From positions 1 to 40,390 of the forward strand of contig JAQBXN010000075.1 of assembly GCA_027625095.1 (NCBI GenBank): a stretch of 40,390 nucleotides of DNA. The letters run 5' to 3'. Position 1 is the first letter of the stretch. Each line of letters opens with the position of its first letter. Source of the DNA: Planctomycetota bacterium. GTDB lineage: Bacteria; Planctomycetota; PUPC01; JACPCR01. The notes below the pieces were generated by a model. It was not told the origin of the DNA. It did not search any database and saw only the letters and a program-made list of their open reading frames with translations. The position numbers and the translations under genes are program-made. Positions 8,224 to 16,081 of the stretch are shown here, piece after piece.

Positions 8224-8397
8224 TTAGCTAAAATTTTCCGCAGAGAAGGTCTCCTCGAGGTTTCTTAGAACGACACATTCGAGGTCGTCTGGCGCAATCT
8301 TTTCCGGCACCTGGCCGGGGGCTCGTCGCTCCGCTCGGCTGAATTCCAGGTCATCAGGCGGCAGTTTGAAGATCTCGTGAATCTTTCGAACGTTCAT
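8224..8397 (-). CDS. Possible small protein of 57 residues, or gene remnant
   Basis: Within the otherwise empty 8115-8575 gap, the minus strand encodes a 57-residue frame from ATG 8397 to TAA 8224 with protein-like composition (MNVRKIHEIFKLPPDDLEF at the start). The same frame stays open upstream to a TAG near 8477, and that extension carries closely spaced cysteines (CPDKCLTC) but no conventional start. It could be a small gene, or the tail of a decayed one. There is no recognised family and no clear ribosome-binding site. The rest of the gap (8115-8223 and 8480-8575) holds nothing I can name. Confidence 0.3.
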   Translation of the reverse strand: MNVRKIHEIFKLPPDDLEFSRAERRAPGQVPEKIAPDDLECVVLRNLEETFSAENFS

Positions 8398-8575
8398 CGA
8401 ATTTTCTGTGCCGCGTGTGGCTGAAACTGCTATGTAGAACCGGTGAGCGTGAGCACAAGTGAGACATTTATCCGGGCACTAGCTACAATCCAGCGCCAGA
8501 TAACCTTCCGGTGCAGAGCGTTCATGTCGCTCCGCCACTTTCTGAATCCTGAGCAATCGAGTTGAGAGTTTTTGT

Positions 8576-9049
8576 ATGGAAAGATTCGGTTTCGAATCAC
8601 AGGTTGGAGGAGTTGTCTTACTGGCCATCGCCCTGGTAAGTATGATGCTGTTTACTCTGTTCACACTTCTTCCGGTGAAGATGGCCGCAGCCATGCTGAG
8701 CGCTAAACGAACGGGGTTCGTGTTTTGTGCTATTGCTCTCTTTTTGTCATTCGGCATCTACACAGCCAGCCTCACAGTTCCTTTGGTTGGCCCCATGGTT
8801 GCGTTTTTCCTCAATGGTCTCTCATTCTCTATAGTTCTGGGAACGGGCTTCATTCGTGGGTTGCTTATTTCGCTTCTGCACGGCTTCTTTGCGGCACTTC
8901 TGGCCATTGGGCTTGGCCTTATTTTGATCGCGCTTGGGGTAATCAGTCGTGAAGCAGTTGGGAAAAACTGGAAGGTGAGATCGTCTACCGCACTCCCCCA
9001 CCCATCATCTCTATTTATTCTTCCGCGGCATGAACGGAAAACGAACTAA
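8576..9049 (+). CDS. Small integral membrane protein, unknown function
   Basis: A 157-residue hydrophobic protein with about four membrane-spanning helices: roughly residues 10-34, 44-64, 67-90 and 95-124. The hydrophilic tail (GKNWKVRSSTALPHPSS and beyond) is unlike the rest and runs into the start of the next gene. I recognise no family. The helices contain no charged residues that would indicate a transporter. A weak GAGAG precedes ATG 8576. The reading frame ends 20 nt inside the following small membrane-protein gene, consistent with co-translation. Confidence 0.65.
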   Translation: MERFGFESQVGGVVLLAIALVSMMLFTLFTLLPVKMAAAMLSAKRTGFVFCAIALFLSFGIYTASLTVPLVGPMVAFFLNGLSFSIVLGTGFIRGLLISLLHGFFAALLAIGLGLILIALGVISREAVGKNWKVRSSTALPHPSSLFILPRHERKTN

Positions 9050-9227
9050 AATTCCTCCGATCGTGATTCTGGCGATCATTCTTATCAGCAGTCTCACCGT
9101 CATCTGGGTCCTTGTCGCTATCCTGGTTGTCAAGAGCATGAAGCTGGCGATCATCGGCGGGATCGTTGGTGCAGTCTTTGAGTCTGCAGTTCTGATGGCC
9201 GGGATCATGCTCAAACGAAATTTGTAA
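9030..9227 (+). CDS. Small two-helix membrane protein, unknown function
   Basis: A 65-residue frame with two strongly hydrophobic segments, about residues 10-34 and 38-60, separated by VKSMK, and ending in KRNL. Its start overlaps the end of the preceding membrane-protein gene by 20 nt in another frame. Third codon positions favour G and C as in the neighbours, which supports real coding. No motif or family is recognised. The amidohydrolase gene begins 31 nt after its stop. Confidence 0.55.
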   Translation: MNGKRTKIPPIVILAIILISSLTVIWVLVAILVVKSMKLAIIGGIVGAVFESAVLMAGIMLKRNL

Positions 9228-9258
9228 ATTTCGTATCCTCCCCCGGCAGAGTTCCAAC

Positions 9259-10125
9259 ATGCAGGATTTCACGATTTCGCTGGTTCAGCACAACAGCGTC
9301 GTAGGCCAGAAGAAGGACAACCTTGCGATCACTATTGAGTACGTTCGTAAGGCAAAAAATAAAGGCGCAGACTTGGTTTGTCTGCCCGAGCTCAACATCA
9401 CAGGCCACGCTGGCCATCCCTCCATGGTAGAGGAAAGAGAGCCGGTGCCGGACGGCCCCTCCACCCAGGCTTTGATTGAGATATGTAAAGAACTCGACAC
9501 CTACGTTTCTGCCGGAATAGCAGAAGACGAACACGGCGTGCCTTACAACACGCAGTTCGTGGTCGGGCCGGAGGGATTTCTTGGAAAGCAGCGAAAGGTG
9601 CACTTGTCCGGCGACGAGTATTTCGAATTCCGGGGAGGCACTGAGCTGCCGGTCATCGAGCTGCCCTTCGTGAAAATTGGCATCATCATCTGTTACGACA
9701 ACCTCTTTCCGGAACTCGCCCGCTGTATGGCATTGAAAGGCGCCGAACTTCTTTTCGCACCACACGCAGCACGATTCGGCAAATGGCCCAAAGACCTGGC
9801 CGAAAGAAAAAAGGCCGTGGCTCGTGTGAAGGAAAACTGGAAGCTCGTCCATCGCTGTCGTGCCTATGACAACGGTTGTTACGTTGCCGTGTGCAATACG
9901 GCAGGAAGAAGCGCCATGCATATAGAGGGCGTCGAAGCCAATCATGCTGGCGGGTGCCTTTTGGTGTCACCGGACGGCCAGGTCCTCACAGAATCACGGA
10001 CACGTGATATCAAAGATGAGATGATCGTGAAGAAACTGGATGCCCGGGCAGTTACACGGCGTCCGAAGAATATGCAGCAGCGAAAACCTGAACTCTTCAA
10101 CGCCATCGTAGAGGGTACGGCGTAA
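9259..10125 (+). CDS. Carbon-nitrogen hydrolase (nitrilase superfamily)
   Basis: A 288-residue amidohydrolase. The Glu-Lys-Cys triad typical of the superfamily is intact: Glu44 in CLPELNITG, Lys113 in KQRKVHLSG and Cys145 in IIICYDNLFPE. Length and single-domain layout fit ordinary nitrilase-family amidases such as N-carbamoyl-amino-acid or omega-amidase-like enzymes. No signal peptide is present, so it is cytoplasmic. Substrate cannot be set from sequence. A second extension strand near the C-terminus (SPDGQVLTESRTRDIKDEM) matches the usual family end. Two further members of the superfamily lie at 22322-24096. The gene stands alone on this strand and converges with the PHP gene. Confidence 0.93.
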   Translation: MQDFTISLVQHNSVVGQKKDNLAITIEYVRKAKNKGADLVCLPELNITGHAGHPSMVEEREPVPDGPSTQALIEICKELDTYVSAGIAEDEHGVPYNTQFVVGPEGFLGKQRKVHLSGDEYFEFRGGTELPVIELPFVKIGIIICYDNLFPELARCMALKGAELLFAPHAARFGKWPKDLAERKKAVARVKENWKLVHRCRAYDNGCYVAVCNTAGRSAMHIEGVEANHAGGCLLVSPDGQVLTESRTRDIKDEMIVKKLDARAVTRRPKNMQQRKPELFNAIVEGTA

Positions 10126-10236
10126 GACGGGGGCCGTTCGGTTTTGTCAGAGCCATCAAAGTAGAGCGGAGTATTCCCTTCCTGTAACTGCTCAGCGGGG
10201 CACGCTCTTGCTTTGAATCTTTCCTTTCTACTGACG

Positions 10237-11058
10237 TCACTCTCTGAGGCTCCTCCTGGCAGCGCCGATCTCGATGTCGTGCCGTTCACGAGAAAGAAAG
10301 ATACTCACGTGCGTGAAGCCGATGTCCGCCAACAGGTCAAGTGCAGGCCCAAAAGCGTCAGCCACCCGTTCCGGCTGGTGTGCGTCAGCTCCGAGGACAA
10401 TCGGTATGCCACGTTTTTGAATCTCTTCGAGTATCTCCCGCCCCGGATTCATCTCCGGGATCAGCTTGTTCGCACCGGATGTATTGAGCTCCATGGCGAT
10501 GCCTGCGGCGGCGATTCGGTCAAGGCAAGCGCCTATATGCTCCAGCAACCTTTGCACATCCCAGTCATCCGGCGAAACGTTCTTCACCAAGTCTGGATGG
10601 GAGAGCGTGTCGAACAACCCTGTCTCCGCAGCCATGGCCAGGTGTTCAAAATAGGTTTTCTGATATTCGAACATGTCATCACCCAGATACCGTTCCTTGT
10701 AATCTTTAATATGCGGATGGACTGAGCCAAGGACGTGATGCAGATCTGCCTTTGAATGCAGCTCTTCCAGCCAGGGCTCCATGCCTGGCGCATAATCGCT
10801 CTCGAGTCCGAGCCGTACGTCCACTCGGCCTTTCCATGCCTGCCGCGCACGCTCAACAATCTCGACGTATTCATCGAATTCGTCGACACTCATTCTCACA
10901 CCTGGAGACCAGCCGTCGTTGTCGGGGTTATGGCAGGTGACAATGATGCCCTTGAGCCCGCGTTGTTCAGCCACGGCTGCGTATTCTTCCGGCTCTCCCC
11001 TGGCATGTTTGCAGAGCGGAGTGTGCATGTGGGATTCATATAGGATGGGCGTGGTCAT
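10237..11058 (-). CDS. PHP-domain phosphatase, histidinol-phosphatase type
   Basis: A 273-residue PHP-family metal-dependent phosphoesterase. The metal-binding motifs appear in order: ESHMHT (His10, His12), GLESDY (Glu86), GSVHPH (His114), LSHPDLV (about residue 153) and GADAHQPERVADAF near the C-terminus. This set and the length fit HisJ/HisK-type histidinol-phosphate phosphatases, which perform the penultimate step of histidine synthesis. Other PHP phosphatases look alike and no his genes are nearby, so the substrate is not certain. ATG 11058 is preceded by AGGAAA at suitable spacing. The gene is divergent from the M19-like gene with only 37 nt between starts, so the two promoters must overlap. 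Confidence 0.85.
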   Translation of the reverse strand: MTTPILYESHMHTPLCKHARGEPEEYAAVAEQRGLKGIIVTCHNPDNDGWSPGVRMSVDEFDEYVEIVERARQAWKGRVDVRLGLESDYAPGMEPWLEELHSKADLHHVLGSVHPHIKDYKERYLGDDMFEYQKTYFEHLAMAAETGLFDTLSHPDLVKNVSPDDWDVQRLLEHIGACLDRIAAAGIAMELNTSGANKLIPEMNPGREILEEIQKRGIPIVLGADAHQPERVADAFGPALDLLADIGFTHVSIFLSRERHDIEIGAARRSLRE

Positions 11059-11095
11059 GTTTTCCTGTTGATATTCGGGCGGAGAAGTGAAATGA

Positions 11096-12382
11096 ATGAG
11101 CGGCCAGTCTCAATCTTTCGCCTGCCGAATCAACACTTCCGTTGCAACATCCCTTCCTGAATCGAGACCAGAGGTAATGAATCAAAAAATCCAGCAAGCC
11201 CGCGAAACCGCTCTCGAACTCCTCAAGCCCTCTCAGGCACAACTCGAGCATGGGCTTGAACTTCATGAAAACTCGTTGGTAGTAGAGTCGTATGGGTTTG
11301 CACCGCGCGGCGCTCTGGACAACTACGTCCTCAAAACGGCAATTGAAGGCAACGCTTCGGGGTTGGAACTCCAGGACATCGTCGAAGATCTAATACTGAC
11401 CGGGATGTTGAACGATGAAGCGCAGAAAAAGGAGTTCATGGAAGCTTGGGACGCGTCGGGCGTCACCTGCATTCTGCAGAACGCGGGCGAGGAAGGCAGC
11501 ACAGTAAAAAGGTTGCTGAAGCGCCTTGCACGATTTACGTGGACTTCGGACATGATGCGGGATTTCTGTCCCAAGGCGGTCAGCCCTGATGACATCGTCG
11601 AGGCACATCAGGCCGGACGCCATTGTTTCTATCTTTCGGGCAACGGAGTGCCGGTGCCGCTTGATTTCGTATCTGTTGAAGAGGAATTACGGTTCATTCG
11701 AATTTTCTTCCAGCTCGGCATCCGGATGATGCATCTGACTTACAACCGCAGAAATCTCATCGGCGATGGTTGCTCGGAGTCTTCTGATGCCGGGCTCAGC
11801 GACTTTGGCCATGCAGTGGTGAAAGAAATGAACCGCCAGGGAATCATCGTGGACGTGGCTCACTCCGGCTTGAAGACCGGTTACGATGCAGCGAAGGAAT
11901 CTGACAAGCCGATGGTGATCAGCCATTCAACATGTGCGGCCCTCAATCCGCACATACGGGCCAAAACAGATGAAGTCATTCGCGCTGTTGTCGAAACCGA
12001 TGGCTACATGGGCATCTGCTCCATCCCAGCCTTCCTCGGTGGGAGTGGAGACATAAACGCAATGCTCGACCACATCGACTATATGGTTAAAACCTACGGC
12101 GCCGGCCATGTCGCCATAGGCACTGACGTCTCCTACGACCCGCCACCAATAGGCCCAAAGATATCCATGCCCAGGCAACGCGCTCGCTGGGAGTCCTTCT
12201 GGCCTGAGGATGCCTTCCCAGACAATTATCGCGCCCCCCAAATGGCAGAATCACTGGCCTGGACGAACTGGCCGTTGTTCACGGTAGGCATGGTTCAGCG
12301 CGGGTATTCCGACGATGACATCCAGAAGATCCTTGGCGGAAACGTGATGCGAGTCGCCCGGGCTTGTTTTCCTTTTGGTTAA
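11096..12382 (+). CDS. Membrane dipeptidase family (M19) protein lacking several zinc ligands
   Basis: A 428-residue protein of the renal/membrane dipeptidase family, which normally cleaves dipeptides with a binuclear zinc centre. The barrel and several landmarks are plain: LGIRMMHLTYNRRN (208-220), LSDFGHAVVKEMNRQGI, VDVAHSG with His256, ISHST with His277, and IGTDVSYD with Asp344. The first two ligands, normally in a DGHND-type motif, are replaced by VVESYGF (62-68). The bridging Glu, normally in an EGG motif, is replaced by SGNG (181-184). So only the second-site histidines remain, and activity may be changed or lost. ATG 11096 is preceded by GGAGAAG (11081-11087) at 8-nt spacing, preferred over the internal ATG at 11177. 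Confidence 0.85.
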   Translation: MSGQSQSFACRINTSVATSLPESRPEVMNQKIQQARETALELLKPSQAQLEHGLELHENSLVVESYGFAPRGALDNYVLKTAIEGNASGLELQDIVEDLILTGMLNDEAQKKEFMEAWDASGVTCILQNAGEEGSTVKRLLKRLARFTWTSDMMRDFCPKAVSPDDIVEAHQAGRHCFYLSGNGVPVPLDFVSVEEELRFIRIFFQLGIRMMHLTYNRRNLIGDGCSESSDAGLSDFGHAVVKEMNRQGIIVDVAHSGLKTGYDAAKESDKPMVISHSTCAALNPHIRAKTDEVIRAVVETDGYMGICSIPAFLGGSGDINAMLDHIDYMVKTYGAGHVAIGTDVSYDPPPIGPKISMPRQRARWESFWPEDAFPDNYRAPQMAESLAWTNWPLFTVGMVQRGYSDDDIQKILGGNVMRVARACFPFG

Positions 12383-12394
12383 GCGAGCCCGCTT

Positions 12395-13414
12395 TCACCT
12401 CAGTTCTTGCCACCTGAGAACCTGGATGTCTATTACAGTCGGCACCAGGACGGGCTTCAGCGGCCACTTAGCCCCTCCCCTTTGAATCAGGCACCGCACA
12501 GTCCTGTGGAACGCACCCCGGTCTACTCGAATCGTTACCGAGAATACCGTGCTGGAGGTGGTAACAATGCTCTGGAGCTCTAACAGAAGCTCCTTTGAGA
12601 CACCCGATACCTGGGCGAGCTGGTTCAATGTCGTAAATCCGTCTAGTTCTTTACGCCGTTCAATGATCGCATCCGCTATGGGGCCCGTCATCCTCTCCGA
12701 TAGTGCCATCAAAATGACTCTGGGCGCGGTGTTCAGATTGACTTTACCTGTGCCGGTGATGGAGAGGATGTCTTCGAGGTCAGCCTCTGCCTCCGCCCCA
12801 TAGAGGTCGGCACGCTTCACACTCTCCAACTCGGTCAATTCATCCAGCGAATGAAATGGCCAGCCGATGAAGGGCCCTTTTTCTTCTCCAAAGGCTGTCG
12901 AGGATTCGCGATCAATCTTCTCTTCCAGGTCCTTCATCAGTTGCCTGGCATCCAGGTTGAGACCCAGAATTTCAACGGCGCGGATAATCCTCTCCCGAAC
13001 CGGCCTCCGAATGGTTTCAACAGTTACTTTACTTTTTTCTACGAGCGCACGTTCCGGGACGAGGTCGTTGATATTCAGCTTCCGGTCTTCGTCCACGATT
13101 TCCACGGTCAGGGCGGCCCCCTCAATCTTGACCGGAGCCAGCGGCCCGGCCCAGTTATCGCCAAGCCAGTCGTGTTTGTTATCTGCCTGATCTGCTCTAA
13201 GCATGGCCTTGGCCAATTCCAGTCCGGCTTGCGCAATTTCGGTCACCTGAAGTTCATCCGCTCGATTCCGTGCCAGCCGATGATCCACCCGAACCGAGTA
13301 GGCGAAGGAAGAGGCTATCACTACCAGCAGTGCCAGAAGAAAAACAACGAGGATCAGCGCTATGCCTGACCCTCGTTGTCGAGTCTTAAGAATCTGAAAA
13401 CCTGGTGATTTCAC
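12395..13414 (-). CDS. gspK: Type II secretion minor pseudopilin, GspK family
   Basis: A 339-residue protein with a prepilin-like N-terminus: a basic leader (KTRQRG), then the hydrophobic helix SGIALILVVFLLALLVVIA (16-34) and SSFAYSVRVDHRLARN. The body contains the GspK hallmark DEDRKLNINDL and a helix-hairpin-helix-like segment (LNQLAQVSGVSKELLLELQ). GspK caps the type II secretion pseudopilus tip together with GspI and GspJ. No other gsp gene is visible, so it is an orphan here. It lies 11 nt downstream of the aminotransferase gene on the same strand, and its stop converges with the M19-like gene at 12 nt. GspK lacks the usual +5 Glu of other pseudopilins, and this protein follows that pattern. 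Confidence 0.85.
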   Translation of the reverse strand: MKSPGFQILKTRQRGSGIALILVVFLLALLVVIASSFAYSVRVDHRLARNRADELQVTEIAQAGLELAKAMLRADQADNKHDWLGDNWAGPLAPVKIEGAALTVEIVDEDRKLNINDLVPERALVEKSKVTVETIRRPVRERIIRAVEILGLNLDARQLMKDLEEKIDRESSTAFGEEKGPFIGWPFHSLDELTELESVKRADLYGAEAEADLEDILSITGTGKVNLNTAPRVILMALSERMTGPIADAIIERRKELDGFTTLNQLAQVSGVSKELLLELQSIVTTSSTVFSVTIRVDRGAFHRTVRCLIQRGGAKWPLKPVLVPTVIDIQVLRWQELR

Positions 13415-13425
13415 CTCAGGCTCCG

Positions 13426-14619
13426 TTATTCAGCGGAAGCCAGGAAACTCGCGATTCGATCGAGTCCCTTCTCAATGACGGCCATAGAAGTGGCGTAAGA
13501 AAGTCTAACGTGCGGATCCGCACCAAACGGTTCACCCGGCACGATAGCCACCTTTTGCTGCTTAAGTAGAGCGTCACAGAAGTCGAACGAGTCCTTTACC
13601 TTGGCTCCGCCCAAAGTCTTTCCGTAATGGCTGCCGACATTGGGGAAAACATAAAAAGCGCCCAGCGGTGTGGCGCAGGTCACGCCAGGCAGGGAGTTCA
13701 AACGATCAACGATGTACATTCGCCGCTTGTCGAATTCGGCACGCATTTCAAGGACGCATTGTTGATCCTTATCAAGAGCGGCAACGCCACCATACTGGAC
13801 AAACGTCACAGGATTGGAAGTGCTCTGGCTCTGCAAACGCCCGACGGCGGCAACCACGTCGGCATTGCCTGCCACATATCCAAGACGCCAGCCGGTCATT
13901 GAATAAGCCTTGGAATGCCCATTTACTACGAGCGTGAGTTCCTTCATCTCCGGGCTGACCTCAGCAATGCTGTGGTGAGTACGCCCTCCGTAGATCAGGT
14001 GCTCGTAAATCTCATCCGAGATCACACCGATGTTGTTTTCAAGGCAGACCTCGGCAACAGCCTCCAGATCGCTCTTTTCGTATACGCCGCCCGTGGGATT
14101 GCTGGGGCTGTTTAGAACAAGAAAACGCGTGCGATCAGTCAGTTTCTCCCTGAGCGCATCCGGTCTCAGCACAAAGCCATCGGCTTCCGATGTGTTAACG
14201 ACGACTGTCTTCCCCCCTGCGCAGCCAATCTGTTCCGGATAGCTCACCCAATAGGGTGCGGGCACGATAACCTCATCGCCTTCACCAAGAAGCACCTGAA
14301 ACAGGTTATAGAGCGTATGTTTTGCACCACTGGAAATAGCGATCTGTTTCGTGTCATACGAGAGCCCATTATCCCGTTTGAGTTTCCGAACAATTGCGTT
14401 CTTCAATACAGGTAAACCCGACGCTGGTGAATACTTCGTCTCACCGGACTGAAGCGCATCAATGGTTGCCTGTTTGATGAAATCCGGGGTATCAAAATCC
14501 GGCTCACCGGCGGAGAGGCTGACCACATCCTCGCCTGCCGCCTGCATCGCCTTCGCCTTCGCAGTAATCGCCAGAGTCGGTGAATCCGTAATGCTTGCCG
14601 CACGGCCACGCAGTTCCAT
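13426..14619 (-). CDS. PLP-dependent aspartate-type aminotransferase, class I
   Basis: A 397-residue fold-type I aminotransferase resembling bacterial aspartate aminotransferases of the thermophile/Bacillus group. Residues below are numbered from the start used here: the substrate-side loop LSAGEPDFDTP (about 35-45), Asn174 in NSPSNPTGG, Asp202 and Tyr205 in ISDEIYEHLIY, Lys237 in GHSKAYSMTGWRLGY forming the Schiff base, and the C-terminal Arg in PHVRLSYATS. It would interconvert aspartate and oxaloacetate or related keto acids in the cytoplasm. The start at 14619 is preferred over the ATG at 14631, because GGAGGAGA lies at ideal spacing before it and would sit inside the coding sequence of the longer form. 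It heads a two-gene unit with the gspK-like gene. Confidence 0.93.
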   Translation of the reverse strand: MELRGRAASITDSPTLAITAKAKAMQAAGEDVVSLSAGEPDFDTPDFIKQATIDALQSGETKYSPASGLPVLKNAIVRKLKRDNGLSYDTKQIAISSGAKHTLYNLFQVLLGEGDEVIVPAPYWVSYPEQIGCAGGKTVVVNTSEADGFVLRPDALREKLTDRTRFLVLNSPSNPTGGVYEKSDLEAVAEVCLENNIGVISDEIYEHLIYGGRTHHSIAEVSPEMKELTLVVNGHSKAYSMTGWRLGYVAGNADVVAAVGRLQSQSTSNPVTFVQYGGVAALDKDQQCVLEMRAEFDKRRMYIVDRLNSLPGVTCATPLGAFYVFPNVGSHYGKTLGGAKVKDSFDFCDALLKQQKVAIVPGEPFGADPHVRLSYATSMAVIEKGLDRIASFLASAE

Positions 14620-14750
14620 GTTCTCCTCCATTCAAAGGTTGTTGTTAAGTTGATTCCGGCTCGCGATAGAGGCGGCTATCTTATTTCCGAAGGATGGGTT
14701 CGCACACGGTTCAGAGGCATACTGGCTTCAGAATGGAGCAGAACAAGACT

Positions 14751-15095
14751 TCAGGAGGCCAGCGCCGCATCGGGGCTTGTGCTCACTTTCACAAGGCGAT
14801 CAATCCTGCAGATGCGAAACACATCAAGCACAGGCTTGGTCGCCGAAACCAGGCGAAGCTCTCCGCCTGACTCAAGCAGGATTTTCCTGGCCTTGAAAAG
14901 TTTCCCGATAGCCACACTGGAAATAGTCTGGACTGACCGCATATCCAGAACTACCACAAGACCTGGCGAATTCTCAGCAGTCTCTTCGAGCCAATGCCCC
15001 CACTCATTGAGCTCCTCATGACTGAGCTTGGGGTAGCCAAGTGTGATAAGGATGGCTGCCCCCTTCGCTTCGACTTTGAACTTACCATTATCCAT
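14751..15095 (-). CDS. STAS-domain protein, anti-sigma-factor antagonist type (second copy)
   Basis: A 114-residue single STAS domain. The core is VVVLDMRSVQTISSVAIGKL, with the phosphorylatable Ser expected in ISS, followed by FKARKILLESGGELRLV. Proteins of this kind (SpoIIAA/RsbV type) bind a serine-kinase anti-sigma factor when unphosphorylated. No such kinase or partner switch is encoded in the window. It begins 5 nt after the stop of the other STAS gene, and the two are clearly related (SSxxIGKLFxARKxLxxSGGxL), so they arose by tandem duplication. Confidence 0.85.
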   Translation of the reverse strand: MDNGKFKVEAKGAAILITLGYPKLSHEELNEWGHWLEETAENSPGLVVVLDMRSVQTISSVAIGKLFKARKILLESGGELRLVSATKPVLDVFRICRIDRLVKVSTSPDAALAS

Positions 15096-15100
15096 AAGTT

Positions 15101-15493
15101 TTACTCAGTGCTTTTGTCGTTGGTCTCTGACAGTGCTTCTTCAACTGAAGAAAAAATATTGAGGAGATGATCCAGTTGGCAGGCATGGAATACATGCAGG
15201 ACCGAAGGATTTGCCGCCACGAGAATGAGTGCCCCACCCGAATCCATCAGTAGTTTCCTTGCTCTGAATAATTTGCCTATAACGATACTTGATATCGAGA
15301 CCACGAGCCCCATATCAAGGATGAGGCGATAATTCGGGAGCTCCTCCGCCAAATCAATCAGCCTCTGCCCGAAGCTGTCAAGTTCATCGAATCCCAGTCT
15401 GCTGCTACCAATAGTTGCCACGGCAGTCCGACTTTTGAACTCGATAGAGAATGGAACTTCCTTGTGACTCACACCACGCTCGCTTGGGATCAA
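15101..15493 (-). CDS. STAS-domain protein, anti-sigma-factor antagonist type (first copy)
   Basis: A STAS-domain protein of up to 130 residues, paralogous to its neighbour: LILDMGLVVSISSIVIGKL, then FRARKLLMDSGGALILV. The Ser in ISS is the expected phosphorylation site. The start is uncertain. TTG 15493 gives 130 residues and GTG 15472 gives 123, and neither has a strong Shine-Dalgarno, although AAGGAGG lies further upstream near 15506-15512. The gene is divergent from the tRNA-Leu promoter and leads the minus-strand group that continues to the aminotransferase. A role in partner-switching signalling is established for the family but unproven here. Confidence 0.8.
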   Translation of the reverse strand: MIPSERGVSHKEVPFSIEFKSRTAVATIGSSRLGFDELDSFGQRLIDLAEELPNYRLILDMGLVVSISSIVIGKLFRARKLLMDSGGALILVAANPSVLHVFHACQLDHLLNIFSSVEEALSETNDKSTE

Positions 15494-15534
15494 ATAGCCC
15501 GCTCAAAGGAGGCAGTATAGCCGGACGTTCCGAC

Positions 15535-15562
15535 TTGACATCCCTTCTTTCATAGTTACCTT
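15535..15562 (+). promoter_or_regulatory. Sigma-70-type promoter of tRNA-Leu
   Basis: A perfect -35 TTGACA at 15535-15540 is followed, after 16 bp, by TACCTT (15557-15562), which keeps the key T1, A2 and T6 of the -10 box. Transcription would begin about 15569, a few bases before the mature tRNA at 15576. The position and the housekeeping-quality -35 make this a plausible tRNA promoter. Confidence 0.55.
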
Positions 15563-15575
15563 TCCCGCCCTTCAG

Positions 15576-15659
15576 GCCGAAGTGGCGGAATTGGCAGACG
15601 CGCTAGGTTCAGGACCTAGTGGGGGTAACCCTGTGGAGGTTCGAGTCCTCTCTTCGGTA
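15576..15659 (+). tRNA. tRNA-Leu (anticodon CAG)
   Basis: An 84-nt class II tRNA. The acceptor stem GCCGAAG (15576-15582) pairs with CTTCGGT (15652-15658), with a G-T first pair. The anticodon stem CTAGG/CCTAG (15603-15607, 15615-15619) holds the loop TTCAGGA with anticodon CAG at 15610-15612, reading CUG. A long variable arm (about GTGGGGGTAACCCTGT) and the TTCGAGT T-loop confirm tRNA-Leu. A73 is the discriminator and CCA is not encoded. Confidence 0.96.
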
Positions 15660-15675
15660 GTTTGAAACTTGTTGA

Positions 15676-15709
15676 GGCAGAAGAACTTTACGGCTCTTCT
15701 GCCTTTTTT
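15676..15709 (+). terminator. Intrinsic terminator after tRNA-Leu
   Basis: A perfect 9-bp stem GGCAGAAGA (15676-15684) / TCTTCTGCC (15695-15703) with a 10-nt loop is followed directly by six T (15704-15709). It lies 16 nt past the tRNA end. Confidence 0.88.
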
Positions 15710-16081
15710 AATTGCCGTTCAACACGCTGAGCCGAAACTTACTGAGCTGAAACTTTCCACTCCACGTGCATGTCGTGGAAGGTAATGCTGATGTAGACGC
15801 GGACTTTTTTTCAGATGTTTGCAGACCGGTATGGTGTAAAAACTCATTCTAATACACCTTGGCCAATCATCTTGACCAATGATCTCGGGTCTTTTTCTGT
15901 ACGGATTTTCGCTCTTTGACTTAGCCGTTGACGACGAAACTGACCATCGAGTCGGTTCGTCTTGCGTGACGTACAGATCTCGCCTGACCAAATCGCGTTA
16001 GGCTCCACGAGGAGTAGTCATGGTAGCCATGGGCCAGACCTCCATTTGCCATTTGAGCGGCTGTCGGTCTTTGTAGGTTGT
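15710..16081. other. Intergenic region without recognisable genes
   Basis: No frame in this 372-bp stretch has convincing coding character. The longest (minus strand, 15719-15991) has a composition rich in Ser, Arg and Pro and resembles no family. Together with the relic that follows, it looks like decayed DNA next to a tRNA gene, a common site for insertion and loss. No repeat of the tRNA 3-prime end is obvious. Confidence 0.4.

Noticed and set aside
8224..8480. Recoding of the TAG as an amino acid
   Set aside because: No pyrrolysine genes or other sign of TAG recoding are visible; a normal stop or a decayed gene is simpler.
15719..15991. 90-codon minus-strand frame after the tRNA terminator
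   Set aside because: Its composition is not protein-like and it matches nothing I recognise.
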